In this document: piece after piece, positions 57,970-64,000 of the stretch | Position numbering within the stretch: position 1 is the first letter of the stretch | How the letters are laid out: each line of letters starts with the position of its first letter | From: UBA1546 sp049302185 | Lineage (GTDB): Bacteria > Nitrospirota > Thermodesulfovibrionia > Thermodesulfovibrionales > UBA1546 | NCBI GenBank assembly: GCA_049302185.1 | Contig: JBAQLV010000011.1 | Location: forward strand, 1-64,000 | Direction of reading: 5' to 3' | Length of the DNA: 64,000 nt | Notes under the pieces: generated by a model | The model's database searches: none | Seen by the model: only the letters and a program-made list of their open reading frames with translations | What the model was told of the DNA's origin: nothing | Made by a program: the position numbers and the translations under genes

Positions 57970-58212
57970 ATGCTTGCAAAAACTGCAAAGTGGGGGCACA
58001 GTTTAGCCCTGAGAATACCTAAAGCAATAAGTAATGAATGTGGTATAAACGAAAACACTATGGTGGATATCTCATCAAAAGGGAATAAAATTATTATTAC
58101 TCCTGTAAGAGAGGAAGAATATTCTCTTGAGAAGCTTTTGTCATCTGTTACAAAAGACAATATCTACTCCGAGGTAGATTTCGGAAAACCTGCAGGTAAG
58201 GAGCTTATATAA
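57970..58212 (+). CDS. mazE: MazE-like antitoxin (AbrB family)
   Basis: 80 residues. K-W-G-H-S-L-A-L-R-I-P-K-A-I is the swapped-hairpin DNA-binding pattern of AbrB/MazE proteins; the acidic C-terminal half would bind the toxin. AGGAGGGACTGTA precedes the ATG. It overlaps mazF by 1 nt, so the pair is translated together and probably autorepressed. Confidence 0.92.
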   Translation: MLAKTAKWGHSLALRIPKAISNECGINENTMVDISSKGNKIIITPVREEEYSLEKLLSSVTKDNIYSEVDFGKPAGKELI

Positions 58213-58547
58213 TGTCTTACATTCCTGATAGGGGCGATGTAGTCTGGATTAATCTAAACCCCCAGTCAGGACATGAGCAATCAGGTCACCGACCTGTTCT
58301 CGTCCTTTCTCCTTCACCATATAACGGCAAGGTTGGTTTAATGGTCTGCTGCCCTATAACAACACAAAGTAAAGGATACCCTTTTGAAGTCGCTATAAGC
58401 AACAATCCTAAAGTAACAGGCGTTATTCTTGCCGATCAGGTAAAAAGTCTGGATTGGAAAGCACGAGGTGTCAAAAAACAGGGAGAGGTTTCAGAGTTTG
58501 AACTAAAAGAAACGCTAAAGAAACTTAAAGTTGTAATAGAAATATAG
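58212..58547 (+). CDS. mazF: MazF endoribonuclease toxin
   Basis: 111 residues. R-G-D-V-V-W-I-N-L-N-P-Q-S-G-H-E-Q-S-G-H-R-P and C-C-P-I-T-T-Q-S-K are the MazF/PemK blocks, including the Arg and Thr of the active site. It cleaves mRNA at short sequences; the target sequence cannot be told. Full length, so the module seems intact, unlike the toxin genes at 20.1-21.2 kb. Confidence 0.94.
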   Translation: MSYIPDRGDVVWINLNPQSGHEQSGHRPVLVLSPSPYNGKVGLMVCCPITTQSKGYPFEVAISNNPKVTGVILADQVKSLDWKARGVKKQGEVSEFELKETLKKLKVVIEI

Positions 58548-58746
58548 TAAAGAACCCTGCGCCTTTATCCAACTATCAGACAACCTGCCATGCCGTATTC
58601 TGTTTTATTTTGTTTCAGAAGGAGAGCCACTGTTTTTCATTGTCCTTTCACTATCCTTTTTATTGTCCGACAAAACCTTTTACTATACCATTACTACTGC
58701 ACCAACTTTTGGAAGGTAAAGCCATTGATTTTTTATAGAAAGATAT
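58548..58746. other. Non-coding stretch after mazF
   Basis: About 200 nt, AT-rich, without a credible frame, tRNA or hairpin with a T-run. I see nothing specific in it. Confidence 0.4.
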
Positions 58747-58747
58747 G

Positions 58748-58800
58748 GTGCGAGAGAGGGGAGTTGAACCCCTACGGAGTTACCCATCCCGAATAACGCA
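58748..58800 (-). pseudogene. 3' half of a tRNA-Leu
   Basis: On the minus strand: TCGGG (anticodon stem 3' side), variable arm ATGG GTAACT CCGT, T arm AGGGG TTCAACT CCCCT, acceptor CTCTCGC, A, CCA. The acceptor pairs perfectly with the 5' half at 58978-58984. An intact tRNA-Leu lies between the halves. Confidence 0.75.
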
Positions 58801-58820
58801 TCTTTGTTAATCTTCTCAAA

Positions 58821-58905
58821 TGGTGGGCGTGAGAGGATTCGAACCTCCATGGGTTGCCCCACCAGATCCTAAGTCTGGCGCGTCTGCCAACTCCGCCACA
58901 CGCCC
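58821..58905 (-). tRNA. tRNA-Leu (anticodon UAG)
   Basis: An 85-nt class II tRNA with CCA: acceptor GGGCGTG/CACGCCC, anticodon stem CAGA-C with loop CTTAGGA, variable arm TGGG GCAA CCCA, T arm GGAGG TTCGAAT CCTCT. The structure is complete. Confidence 0.96.
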
Positions 58906-58935
58906 TAATCTGCTAATTAAAAACAGCCCACCAAG

Positions 58936-58984
58936 TCGGGACGCGTCTGCTCTACGAGTCGTAGACCAGTTCCGCCACTCTCGC
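58936..58984 (-). pseudogene. 5' half of a tRNA-Leu with a hairpin insert in the D loop
   Basis: On the minus strand: GCGAGAG TG GCGGAACTGGT, then an additional CTACGACTCGTAGAGC, then AGACGCG, then TCCCGACTTGG. Without the 16-nt palindromic insert this is a normal tRNA-Leu 5' half (D arm GGCGGAACTGGTAGACGCG). The sequence after the anticodon stem diverges. Confidence 0.7.
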
Positions 58985-59052
58985 TTGATTGATTTTAAAG
59001 GATTTGGTGCTGTTTGTTCAACGCTTGTCAGGAGATTCCATCTATCTGCGTA

Positions 59053-59337
59053 TTAATCTGCTTTATGTTCTCCATTGATAATATTCAGAACCATTTCTGC
59101 TGTTGTCTTTTTATGTCTGCCTGTAAAATTTATTTTTTCTCTGACTTCCCTTTCAATCTGAGCAATTTCAAGATAAAAATTTGTGCGGTTAATCCGAAAG
59201 TCCTTTGGCACATTTTCTTTTTCCATGATGAACCTGTAACATCCATCGCAGCTGAAGCCGTAGCGCCTTAATGCCTCGCTGCAAGCTCTGTCAATCGCCC
59301 TGTAAATTTCCGATAACCTGTCAAGATATTGTTTCAT
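59053..59337 (-). CDS. Hypothetical protein with a CxxC motif (94 aa)
   Basis: MKQYLDRLSEIYRAIDRACS, then Y-G-F-S-C-D-G-C-Y-R-F-I-M. Mostly helical, with the C-D-G-C pair possibly binding a metal or cluster. The frame is open 14 codons further to a TTG. I do not recognise the family. It lies on the opposite strand to the response regulator. Confidence 0.5.
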   Translation of the reverse strand: MKQYLDRLSEIYRAIDRACSEALRRYGFSCDGCYRFIMEKENVPKDFRINRTNFYLEIAQIEREVREKINFTGRHKKTTAEMVLNIINGEHKAD

Positions 59338-59485
59338 TTTAAAATGTTCATTTAGGAGGCTGTGTCTGTCTTTCGGCAATATTAAACTATTCTTTTTCCT
59401 CCTCCTCTGTGAGCGAATGTCTCATAAAAGTTCCATTTTTAGTGTATCAGATACGCAGGGGAAATTTCTAACTGTGCGAAAATGC

Positions 59486-59514
59486 TTGACTTTTTTCTGT
59501 CTTGGCAATAAAAT
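59486..59514 (+). promoter_or_regulatory. Promoter of the response regulator gene
   Basis: TTGACT (59486-59491), a 17-nt spacer and TAAAAT (59509-59514), 27 nt before the ATG, with GGAAGGAG between. Confidence 0.7.
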
Positions 59515-59540
59515 TTGAAAAATACCGGAAGGAGTAATTT

Positions 59541-60440
59541 ATGACGCGTAAGATGCTTCTTGCAGATGACAGTATTACAATACAGAAGGTTGTAGAGCTC
59601 GTCCTTGCAGAGGAAGGGTTTGAGATAAAGGCTGTGAATAACGGTGAGGAGGCGCTTGCCGCAATCGAGACATTCAAGCCTGATGTAGTCCTTGCAGATA
59701 TAGAGATGCCGAAGATGAACGGCTATCAGCTGTGCGAAAAATTGAAGGCACATCCTGTAATAAAAAATGTTCCTGTAATTCTTCTTTCAGGGGCATTTGA
59801 GCCGCTTGACGAGGAACTTGCAAGGCATGTAAAGGCAGACAGTTTTGTTATAAAACCATTTGAATCTCAGGAATTAATAAGCAAGATAAATGCGGCGCTG
59901 GTATCTGCATCAACAATGGCAGAGACAGCAGAAGCTGTAGAAGCAGTGGAAGCAGAGGTGTTTGCAGAGGCTGTTGGCGCTGAAGAAGACCTCTGGGCAA
60001 TGGAGGCAGTTGAAGGGGTTTCTGTGGAGACTCCTGCAGGGATAGAAGAGGTGTCCGCAGAAGAAGTCAGCATTGCCCAAGCGCTTGAAGCTGCGGAGAT
60101 ACAAGTGAGAAAAGAAATGCCTGAGATACAGATTCCATCAAAAGAGGAGTTTATTCCACTGTTTAAGAAAGCGGTTGACGAAAGGGTTGCATCAGCCCTT
60201 TCCGCTATAGATATTAAAGGTGTAATGCTTGAGTCGCTTATGCCGGTATTAAAAGATTCAGTCGAAAAAATCTTGTGGAAAATAGCTCCTGAGCTTACTG
60301 AAAGACTGGTAAAGGAAGTGCTGCAGAGTTCACTCGCATCGTTAAGCAAGGAAATTGAAAAGATAATGTGGGAGACTGTTCCTGATATCGCAGAGACTTT
60401 GATTGCAAAAGAGATAGAGAAGATAAAGACAGAGATGTAG
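59541..60440 (+). CDS. Response regulator with helical W-x3-P repeat C-terminal region
   Basis: 299 residues. Residues 1-120 are a CheY-like receiver: acidic pair D9-D10, phosphoacceptor D53 in V-L-A-D-I-E-M-P-K-M-N-G, and K in F-V-I-K-P-F. Residues about 125-195 are a Glu/Ala/Val-rich linker. Residues about 200-299 hold two related helical segments (V-E-K-I-L-W-K-I-A-P-E-L and I-E-K-I-M-W-E-T-V-P-D-I, each followed by a Lys/Glu helix). There is no DNA-binding or enzymatic output domain, so signalling probably works by protein contact. No histidine kinase is nearby. It ends 1 nt before valS. Confidence 0.88.
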   Translation: MTRKMLLADDSITIQKVVELVLAEEGFEIKAVNNGEEALAAIETFKPDVVLADIEMPKMNGYQLCEKLKAHPVIKNVPVILLSGAFEPLDEELARHVKADSFVIKPFESQELISKINAALVSASTMAETAEAVEAVEAEVFAEAVGAEEDLWAMEAVEGVSVETPAGIEEVSAEEVSIAQALEAAEIQVRKEMPEIQIPSKEEFIPLFKKAVDERVASALSAIDIKGVMLESLMPVLKDSVEKILWKIAPELTERLVKEVLQSSLASLSKEIEKIMWETVPDIAETLIAKEIEKIKTEM

Positions 60441-60441
60441 T

Positions 60442-63186
60442 GTGACGGAATTAAGTAAGAGTTATATTCCCGAAGGGATAGAAGAAAAATGGTATGAACT
60501 GTGGGTTAACGAGGGCTATTTCAAACCTGAGATAAATCCCTCTGGAAAACCCTATTCAATTGTAATCCCTCCTCCAAATGTTACAGGCTCGCTTCACATG
60601 GGACACGCCCTTAACGCAACGCTTCAGGATGTTCTTGCGCGATGGAAAAGGATGTGCGGTTTCAGCGTGCTGTGGCTTCCGGGTACCGACCATGCCGGGA
60701 TTGCAACTCAGAATGTAGTTGAAAGACAGCTTTCAGGAGAAAAGCTTACACGGCAGCAGCTCGGAAGGGAAGCCTTTATTGACAGGGTATGGAAATGGAA
60801 GGCTGAATACGGCGGCAGGATAACACATCAGCTTAAAAGGATCGGAGCATCGTGTGACTGGTCAAAGGAAAGGTTTACGCTTGATGAAGGACTCTCAAGG
60901 GCTGTAAGAGAGGTCTTTGTAAGGCTTCACGAAGAAGGGCTGATATACCGCGACAACAGATTGATAAACTGGTGCCCGCGCTGTCATACAGCGTTATCCG
61001 ACCTTGAAGTAGAGCACGATGAGTTTGACGGGACATTGTATTACATTAAATATCCATTAACCCCCCCATCCCCCCCCTTGGTAAGGGGGGGAGTTGAGGG
61101 GGGGTATATTACAGTTGCAACAACAAGGCCTGAGACCATGCTTGGAGATACAGCGGTTGCCGTAAATCCCTCTGATGAGAGGTACAAGGATTTTATAGGG
61201 AAAACAATCGCCCTTCCTCTTACAGACAGAAAGATACCTGTTGTTCCTGACAGCGCTGTTGATATGACTTTCGGCACAGGCGCTGTTAAAGTGACGCCTG
61301 CCCATGATTTCAATGATGAGGCTATTGCAAAAAGACAGAACCCTTCGCTGCCTTTTGTTGTTGTCATAGGGAAAGAAGGCAAGATGACTTCTGATGCAGG
61401 GCCGAAATATGCAGGGCTTGACAGGTATGAATGCAGGAAGCGCGTTGTCATTGATTTAAAGACTCTGCAGTTTGTAGAAAAAGAAGAAAAACACCGCCAT
61501 GCAGTAGGACATTGTTACAGGTGCAGAACAATAATAGAGCCTCTGCCGACATTGCAGTGGTATGTGAATGTCGGGACGCTGGCAAGGGATGCGATAGGCG
61601 CTGTTAGAAGCGGAAAGATAAGGATAATGCCCCAGTCATGGGAAAATTCATACTTCGGATGGATGGAAAATATAAAGGATTGGTGCATTTCGCGCCAGAT
61701 ATGGTGGGGACACAGGATTCCTGTGTGGTACTGTCAGGAAATAAATAATGAGATATGCAGGAAAAAAGGAGGAGTTATAGTATCACGCGAAACTCCGAAA
61801 GAATGTTCGTTCTGCGGTTCCAAAAAATTAGTTCAGGACGAGGATGTGCTTGATACCTGGTTTTCGTCCGCGCTCTGGCCATTTTCAACGCTTGGCTGGC
61901 CTGAACCAACCGATGATTTAAAGAAATTTTATCCTACGAGTGTTCTGGTAACTGCCTTTGATATCCTGTTTTTCTGGGTTGCACGCATGATAATGATGGG
62001 ACTTAAGTTCATGGAAGACGCGCCTTTCAGAGATGTTTATATACATGCGATTATCAGGGATGCGTCAGGGCAGAAGATGTCAAAGTCAAAAGGCAATGTT
62101 ATTGACCCTTTGATAATGATAGATAAATACGGCACAGATGCATTCAGGTTTACTCTGTGCGCATTTGCGGCGCAGGGCAGGGACATAAGATTCTCAGAGG
62201 AGAGGGTTGAGGGATACAGGCATTTTGTGAACAAGCTGTGGAATGCAGCAAGATTTATAATGATGAACATAAAGACAGTGAACAGTGAACAGTTAACGGT
62301 GAACAGTCTTGATCTCGCCAGCAGGTGGATACTGAGCAGGTTGGCCGGAACTGCTGATGAAATAAACGCAGCGCTTGAAGAATACAGATTTAATGATGCG
62401 GCAAACAGCATCTATCATTTTATATGGCATGAGTTCTGCGACTGGTATATTGAGATGTCAAAGACTGAGATAAGCAATCCGAAATCAACGGCCGGGGTTA
62501 TGCAGTGCCTGCTTTATACGCTTGAAACCTCCCTGAAGCTTCTTCATCCGTTCATGCCTTTTGTAACAGAAGAGATATGGCAGAACATGCCCTTTGCCGG
62601 TAACGAGCCGCGCTCAGCGAGCCCCGACAAGTCGGGGTTGTGCAGGAAGAGCATTGTTATTTCCGATTATCCTCAATCGCTTCCAAGAGACTCTCAGGCA
62701 GAAACAGAGATGTCTTATGTTATAGAGGCGATAACAGGTATAAGGACTGTCAGGGGCGAACTGAATATCTCTCCTTCTGTTGAGGTAAACGTATTAATAA
62801 AGACCTTTTCCGGTGAAGTATCAGGTATTCTCAGAGCCAATCTGCATTACATTAAAAAGCTCTCGCGGACAGCGGATGTAACAATTGGGGAGGATATAAA
62901 AAAGCCTGCTGATTCTGCGGTATGCGTTAAGGATTTCATGGAAGTATACATCCCGATTAAGGGGCTTTTGAATATTGACGCGGAAATTGATAAACTTATA
63001 AAGGAATCAAGAAAGGTTGAGGAGGCGATGGCTTTCATTGACAGAAAATTGATGAATGAGGATTTTCTGAAAAAAGCGCCTGAGAATGTAGTTGAAAAGG
63101 AGAAGGCAAAGCACAGCGAGCTTGCCGCAAAGAAGGAAAGGATAAAGGAGAACATTAACAAACTTAAAGCAGCAGGATCCGCCTAA
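60442..63186 (+). CDS. valS: Valyl-tRNA synthetase
   Basis: A class I aminoacyl-tRNA synthetase, 914 residues, GTG start directly after the response regulator stop. HIGH-type motif G-S-L-H-M-G-H-A-L-N near residue 52; KMSKS motif D-A-S-G-Q-K-M-S-K-S-K-G-N near 540. The editing domain lies at about 200-340, and the C-terminal coiled coil (I-D-A-E-I-D-K-L-I-K-E-S) is at 845-910. Three in-frame inserts: about 206-221 (palindrome A, T-P-P-S-P-P-L-V-R-G-G-V-E-G-G), about 611-623 (T-V-N-S-E-Q-L-T-V-N-S) and about 721-736 (N-E-P-R-S-A-S-P-D-K-S-G-L, from a CCCCGACAAGTCGGGG hairpin). Confidence 0.97.
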   Translation: MTELSKSYIPEGIEEKWYELWVNEGYFKPEINPSGKPYSIVIPPPNVTGSLHMGHALNATLQDVLARWKRMCGFSVLWLPGTDHAGIATQNVVERQLSGEKLTRQQLGREAFIDRVWKWKAEYGGRITHQLKRIGASCDWSKERFTLDEGLSRAVREVFVRLHEEGLIYRDNRLINWCPRCHTALSDLEVEHDEFDGTLYYIKYPLTPPSPPLVRGGVEGGYITVATTRPETMLGDTAVAVNPSDERYKDFIGKTIALPLTDRKIPVVPDSAVDMTFGTGAVKVTPAHDFNDEAIAKRQNPSLPFVVVIGKEGKMTSDAGPKYAGLDRYECRKRVVIDLKTLQFVEKEEKHRHAVGHCYRCRTIIEPLPTLQWYVNVGTLARDAIGAVRSGKIRIMPQSWENSYFGWMENIKDWCISRQIWWGHRIPVWYCQEINNEICRKKGGVIVSRETPKECSFCGSKKLVQDEDVLDTWFSSALWPFSTLGWPEPTDDLKKFYPTSVLVTAFDILFFWVARMIMMGLKFMEDAPFRDVYIHAIIRDASGQKMSKSKGNVIDPLIMIDKYGTDAFRFTLCAFAAQGRDIRFSEERVEGYRHFVNKLWNAARFIMMNIKTVNSEQLTVNSLDLASRWILSRLAGTADEINAALEEYRFNDAANSIYHFIWHEFCDWYIEMSKTEISNPKSTAGVMQCLLYTLETSLKLLHPFMPFVTEEIWQNMPFAGNEPRSASPDKSGLCRKSIVISDYPQSLPRDSQAETEMSYVIEAITGIRTVRGELNISPSVEVNVLIKTFSGEVSGILRANLHYIKKLSRTADVTIGEDIKKPADSAVCVKDFMEVYIPIKGLLNIDAEIDKLIKESRKVEEAMAFIDRKLMNEDFLKKAPENVVEKEKAKHSELAAKKERIKENINKLKAAGSA
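61061..61105. repeat. Palindromic repeat A inside valS
   Basis: C7/C8 arms, TTGGTAA centre, G7/G7 return arms; translated in the same frame as the other coding copies. Confidence 0.85.
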
Positions 63187-63202
63187 GGCGGAAGGGGGTA
63201 AT

Positions 63203-63688
63203 ATGGCAGCAAAGAGTAAAGAGATTATCAAAGAGAAGGATGTCGAGATAATTGAGGCTGAATCCGTAAATATAAAACAGAGTTCTGTAAGGGCTGTTGA
63301 CGGCGGGCATATTGAGATGCAGCAGGTAGGAGCCCTGAGCATTGACGGCGACAGGATTGAAGTTACGCAGGGCGCTGCCTGTATTCTCAGAGGCAATGAC
63401 GTGAGCCTGAACCAGAGCATCAGCGCGGTAACCGCAGGGAACAATGTATCGCTTAATTTCTCCCTGTCTCCCATGGTCGTATCAAAAGAGGAAGCGGTTT
63501 CCAATAAGAGCGCAGTGGGTGTTATGGCTGCTATGAATATCAAGGTTAAGAACAGCGCATCTATCCTGATGATTGCCAATAACGTTGAAGGCAATGTTAC
63601 CACACTGTTTGACTGGCGTGCGGCTGTTGCCATGGGAGCTGTTTTTGGAGGCGTGTGGGGGCTCTTTTCTCTGTTCAGGAAGAGATAG
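63203..63688 (+). CDS. Unknown protein with beta-repeat region and C-terminal membrane anchor
   Basis: 161 residues. After a charged start, residues about 15-125 consist of short alternating segments (V-N-I-K-Q-S-S-V-R-A-V, I-E-M-Q-Q-V-G-A-L-S-I-D-G-D, I-E-V-T-Q-G-A-A-C-I-L-R-G-N, V-S-L-N-Q-S-I-S-A-V) that look like rungs of a small beta-helix or bactofilin-like stack. Residues about 138-158 form one hydrophobic helix followed by R-K-R, so the repeat part would be anchored to the membrane. I do not recognise a named family. It sits 16 nt after valS and 3 nt before nadC, so it is likely in one operon with them. Confidence 0.7.
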   Translation: MAAKSKEIIKEKDVEIIEAESVNIKQSSVRAVDGGHIEMQQVGALSIDGDRIEVTQGAACILRGNDVSLNQSISAVTAGNNVSLNFSLSPMVVSKEEAVSNKSAVGVMAAMNIKVKNSASILMIANNVEGNVTTLFDWRAAVAMGAVFGGVWGLFSLFRKR

Positions 63689-63691
63689 GAT

Positions 63692-64000
63692 ATGAAGATA
63701 CCACACAGCGTCAGAGAAATAATCCGCATAGCGCTTGAAGAGGATATAGGAAACGGCGATATTACGACTGCATTTCTTATACCTGAAGACAGCGAATCAA
63801 GGGCATTAATAATAGCGAAAGGCAATTTTGTTGTTGCCGGCATCCCTTTCATAAAAGAAGTTTTTAGCTTTTTCGACCGGGAAGTGAGATTTAATGTTTT
63901 TATCAATGACGGCTCCAAGGTGATGAAAGGAGATGTTATCGCTGAGGTCTCAGGAAGAACAAAGGTCCTGCTTTCGGGGGAAAGGGTCAGCCTCAATATA
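63692..64000 (+). CDS. nadC: Nicotinate-nucleotide pyrophosphorylase NadC (5' part)
   Basis: Quinolinate phosphoribosyltransferase of NAD synthesis. 103 residues before the window edge. I-I-R-I-A-L-E-E-D-I-G-N-G-D-I-T-T is the canonical N-terminus, followed by A-K-G-N-F-V-V-A-G-I-P and the substrate block L-S-G-E-R-V-S-L-N, which begins the barrel. The rest lies outside the window. Confidence 0.95.
   Translation, partial: MKIPHSVREIIRIALEEDIGNGDITTAFLIPEDSESRALIIAKGNFVVAGIPFIKEVFSFFDREVRFNVFINDGSKVMKGDVIAEVSGRTKVLLSGERVSLNI

Noticed and set aside
58748..58984. Functional split or intron-containing tRNA-Leu
   Set aside because: No simple junction of the two halves gives a leucine anticodon, and a D-loop insert disturbs the fold; kept as an observation, not called as a tRNA gene.

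Overview
The window is about 64 kb of a moderately GC-poor bacterial chromosome, read mostly as housekeeping operons. The gene set suggests an anaerobic or microaerophilic, uncultivated-type bacterium, plausibly Nitrospirota (Thermodesulfovibrionia) or a neighbouring lineage. It includes an NAD-linked formate dehydrogenase beside formate-THF ligase, citramalate synthase, a stand-alone AICAR formyltransferase, a MEMO-family protein, an EF-G-like GTPase and a thymidylate-synthase-like protein. The lineage is an inference from gene content; no 16S rRNA is present.

Layout. 1-130: right end of an IS3-type element that truncates an EVE/nuclease-like gene. 1.0-3.7 kb: small Cys-rich protein, TPR protein, tsaD, lgt. 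3.9-14.2 kb: a long minus-strand run (metK, ahcY, cimA, rseC-like, EF-G-like, ileS, lspA) covering the SAM cycle, isoleucine precursor synthesis, translation and lipoprotein processing. 14.3-17.8 kb: livHMGF branched-chain amino acid ABC transporter without its binding protein. 18.1-18.7 kb: rplU-rpmA. 18.8-23.1 kb: an EamA exporter, a lipoprotein, then an accessory stretch of damaged type IV minor-pilin genes mixed with toxin-antitoxin relics. 23.3-26.6 kb: tRNA-Val, tRNA-Asp, a MEMO protein, dnaB, rplI. 26.9-34.3 kb: site-2 protease, rimO, DUF2062, thiL, lon, galU on the minus strand. 34.5-39.7 kb: fabG-acpP-fabF, an HDAC-like hydrolase, AICAR transformylase, cyclophilin. 40.0-47.3 kb: formate cluster (three-subunit formate dehydrogenase, cNMP-binding protein, fhs). 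47.6-55.6 kb: tRNA-Lys, tRNA-Glu, thymidylate-synthase-like protein, hemB, iscA-like, rlmN, miaA, aconitase, ribD. 55.7-59.4 kb: pepA, pyruvate-kinase C-domain protein, mazEF, an intact tRNA-Leu nested between two halves of another tRNA-Leu. 59.5-64 kb: response regulator, valS, an unknown membrane-anchored protein, start of nadC.

Working together: formate dehydrogenase and Fhs interconvert CO2, formate and 10-formyl-THF, the cofactor used by the AICAR transformylase a few kb away. MetK and AhcY close the SAM cycle, which RimO, RlmN and MiaA-dependent modification draw on. Lgt and LspA mature lipoproteins such as the one at 19.7 kb.

The most unusual property of the window is its repeat load. 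At least six repeat types recur. Several sit in frame inside conserved enzymes (TsaD, IleS, ThiL, FdhA, RibD, ValS, RimO, MiaA, RlmN, LivF), and one palindrome is translated in the same frame at seven sites. Two roughly 165-nt hairpin elements show paired substitutions, two roughly 140-bp MITE-like elements share terminal inverted repeats, and tRNA fragments carry a shared hairpin insert.
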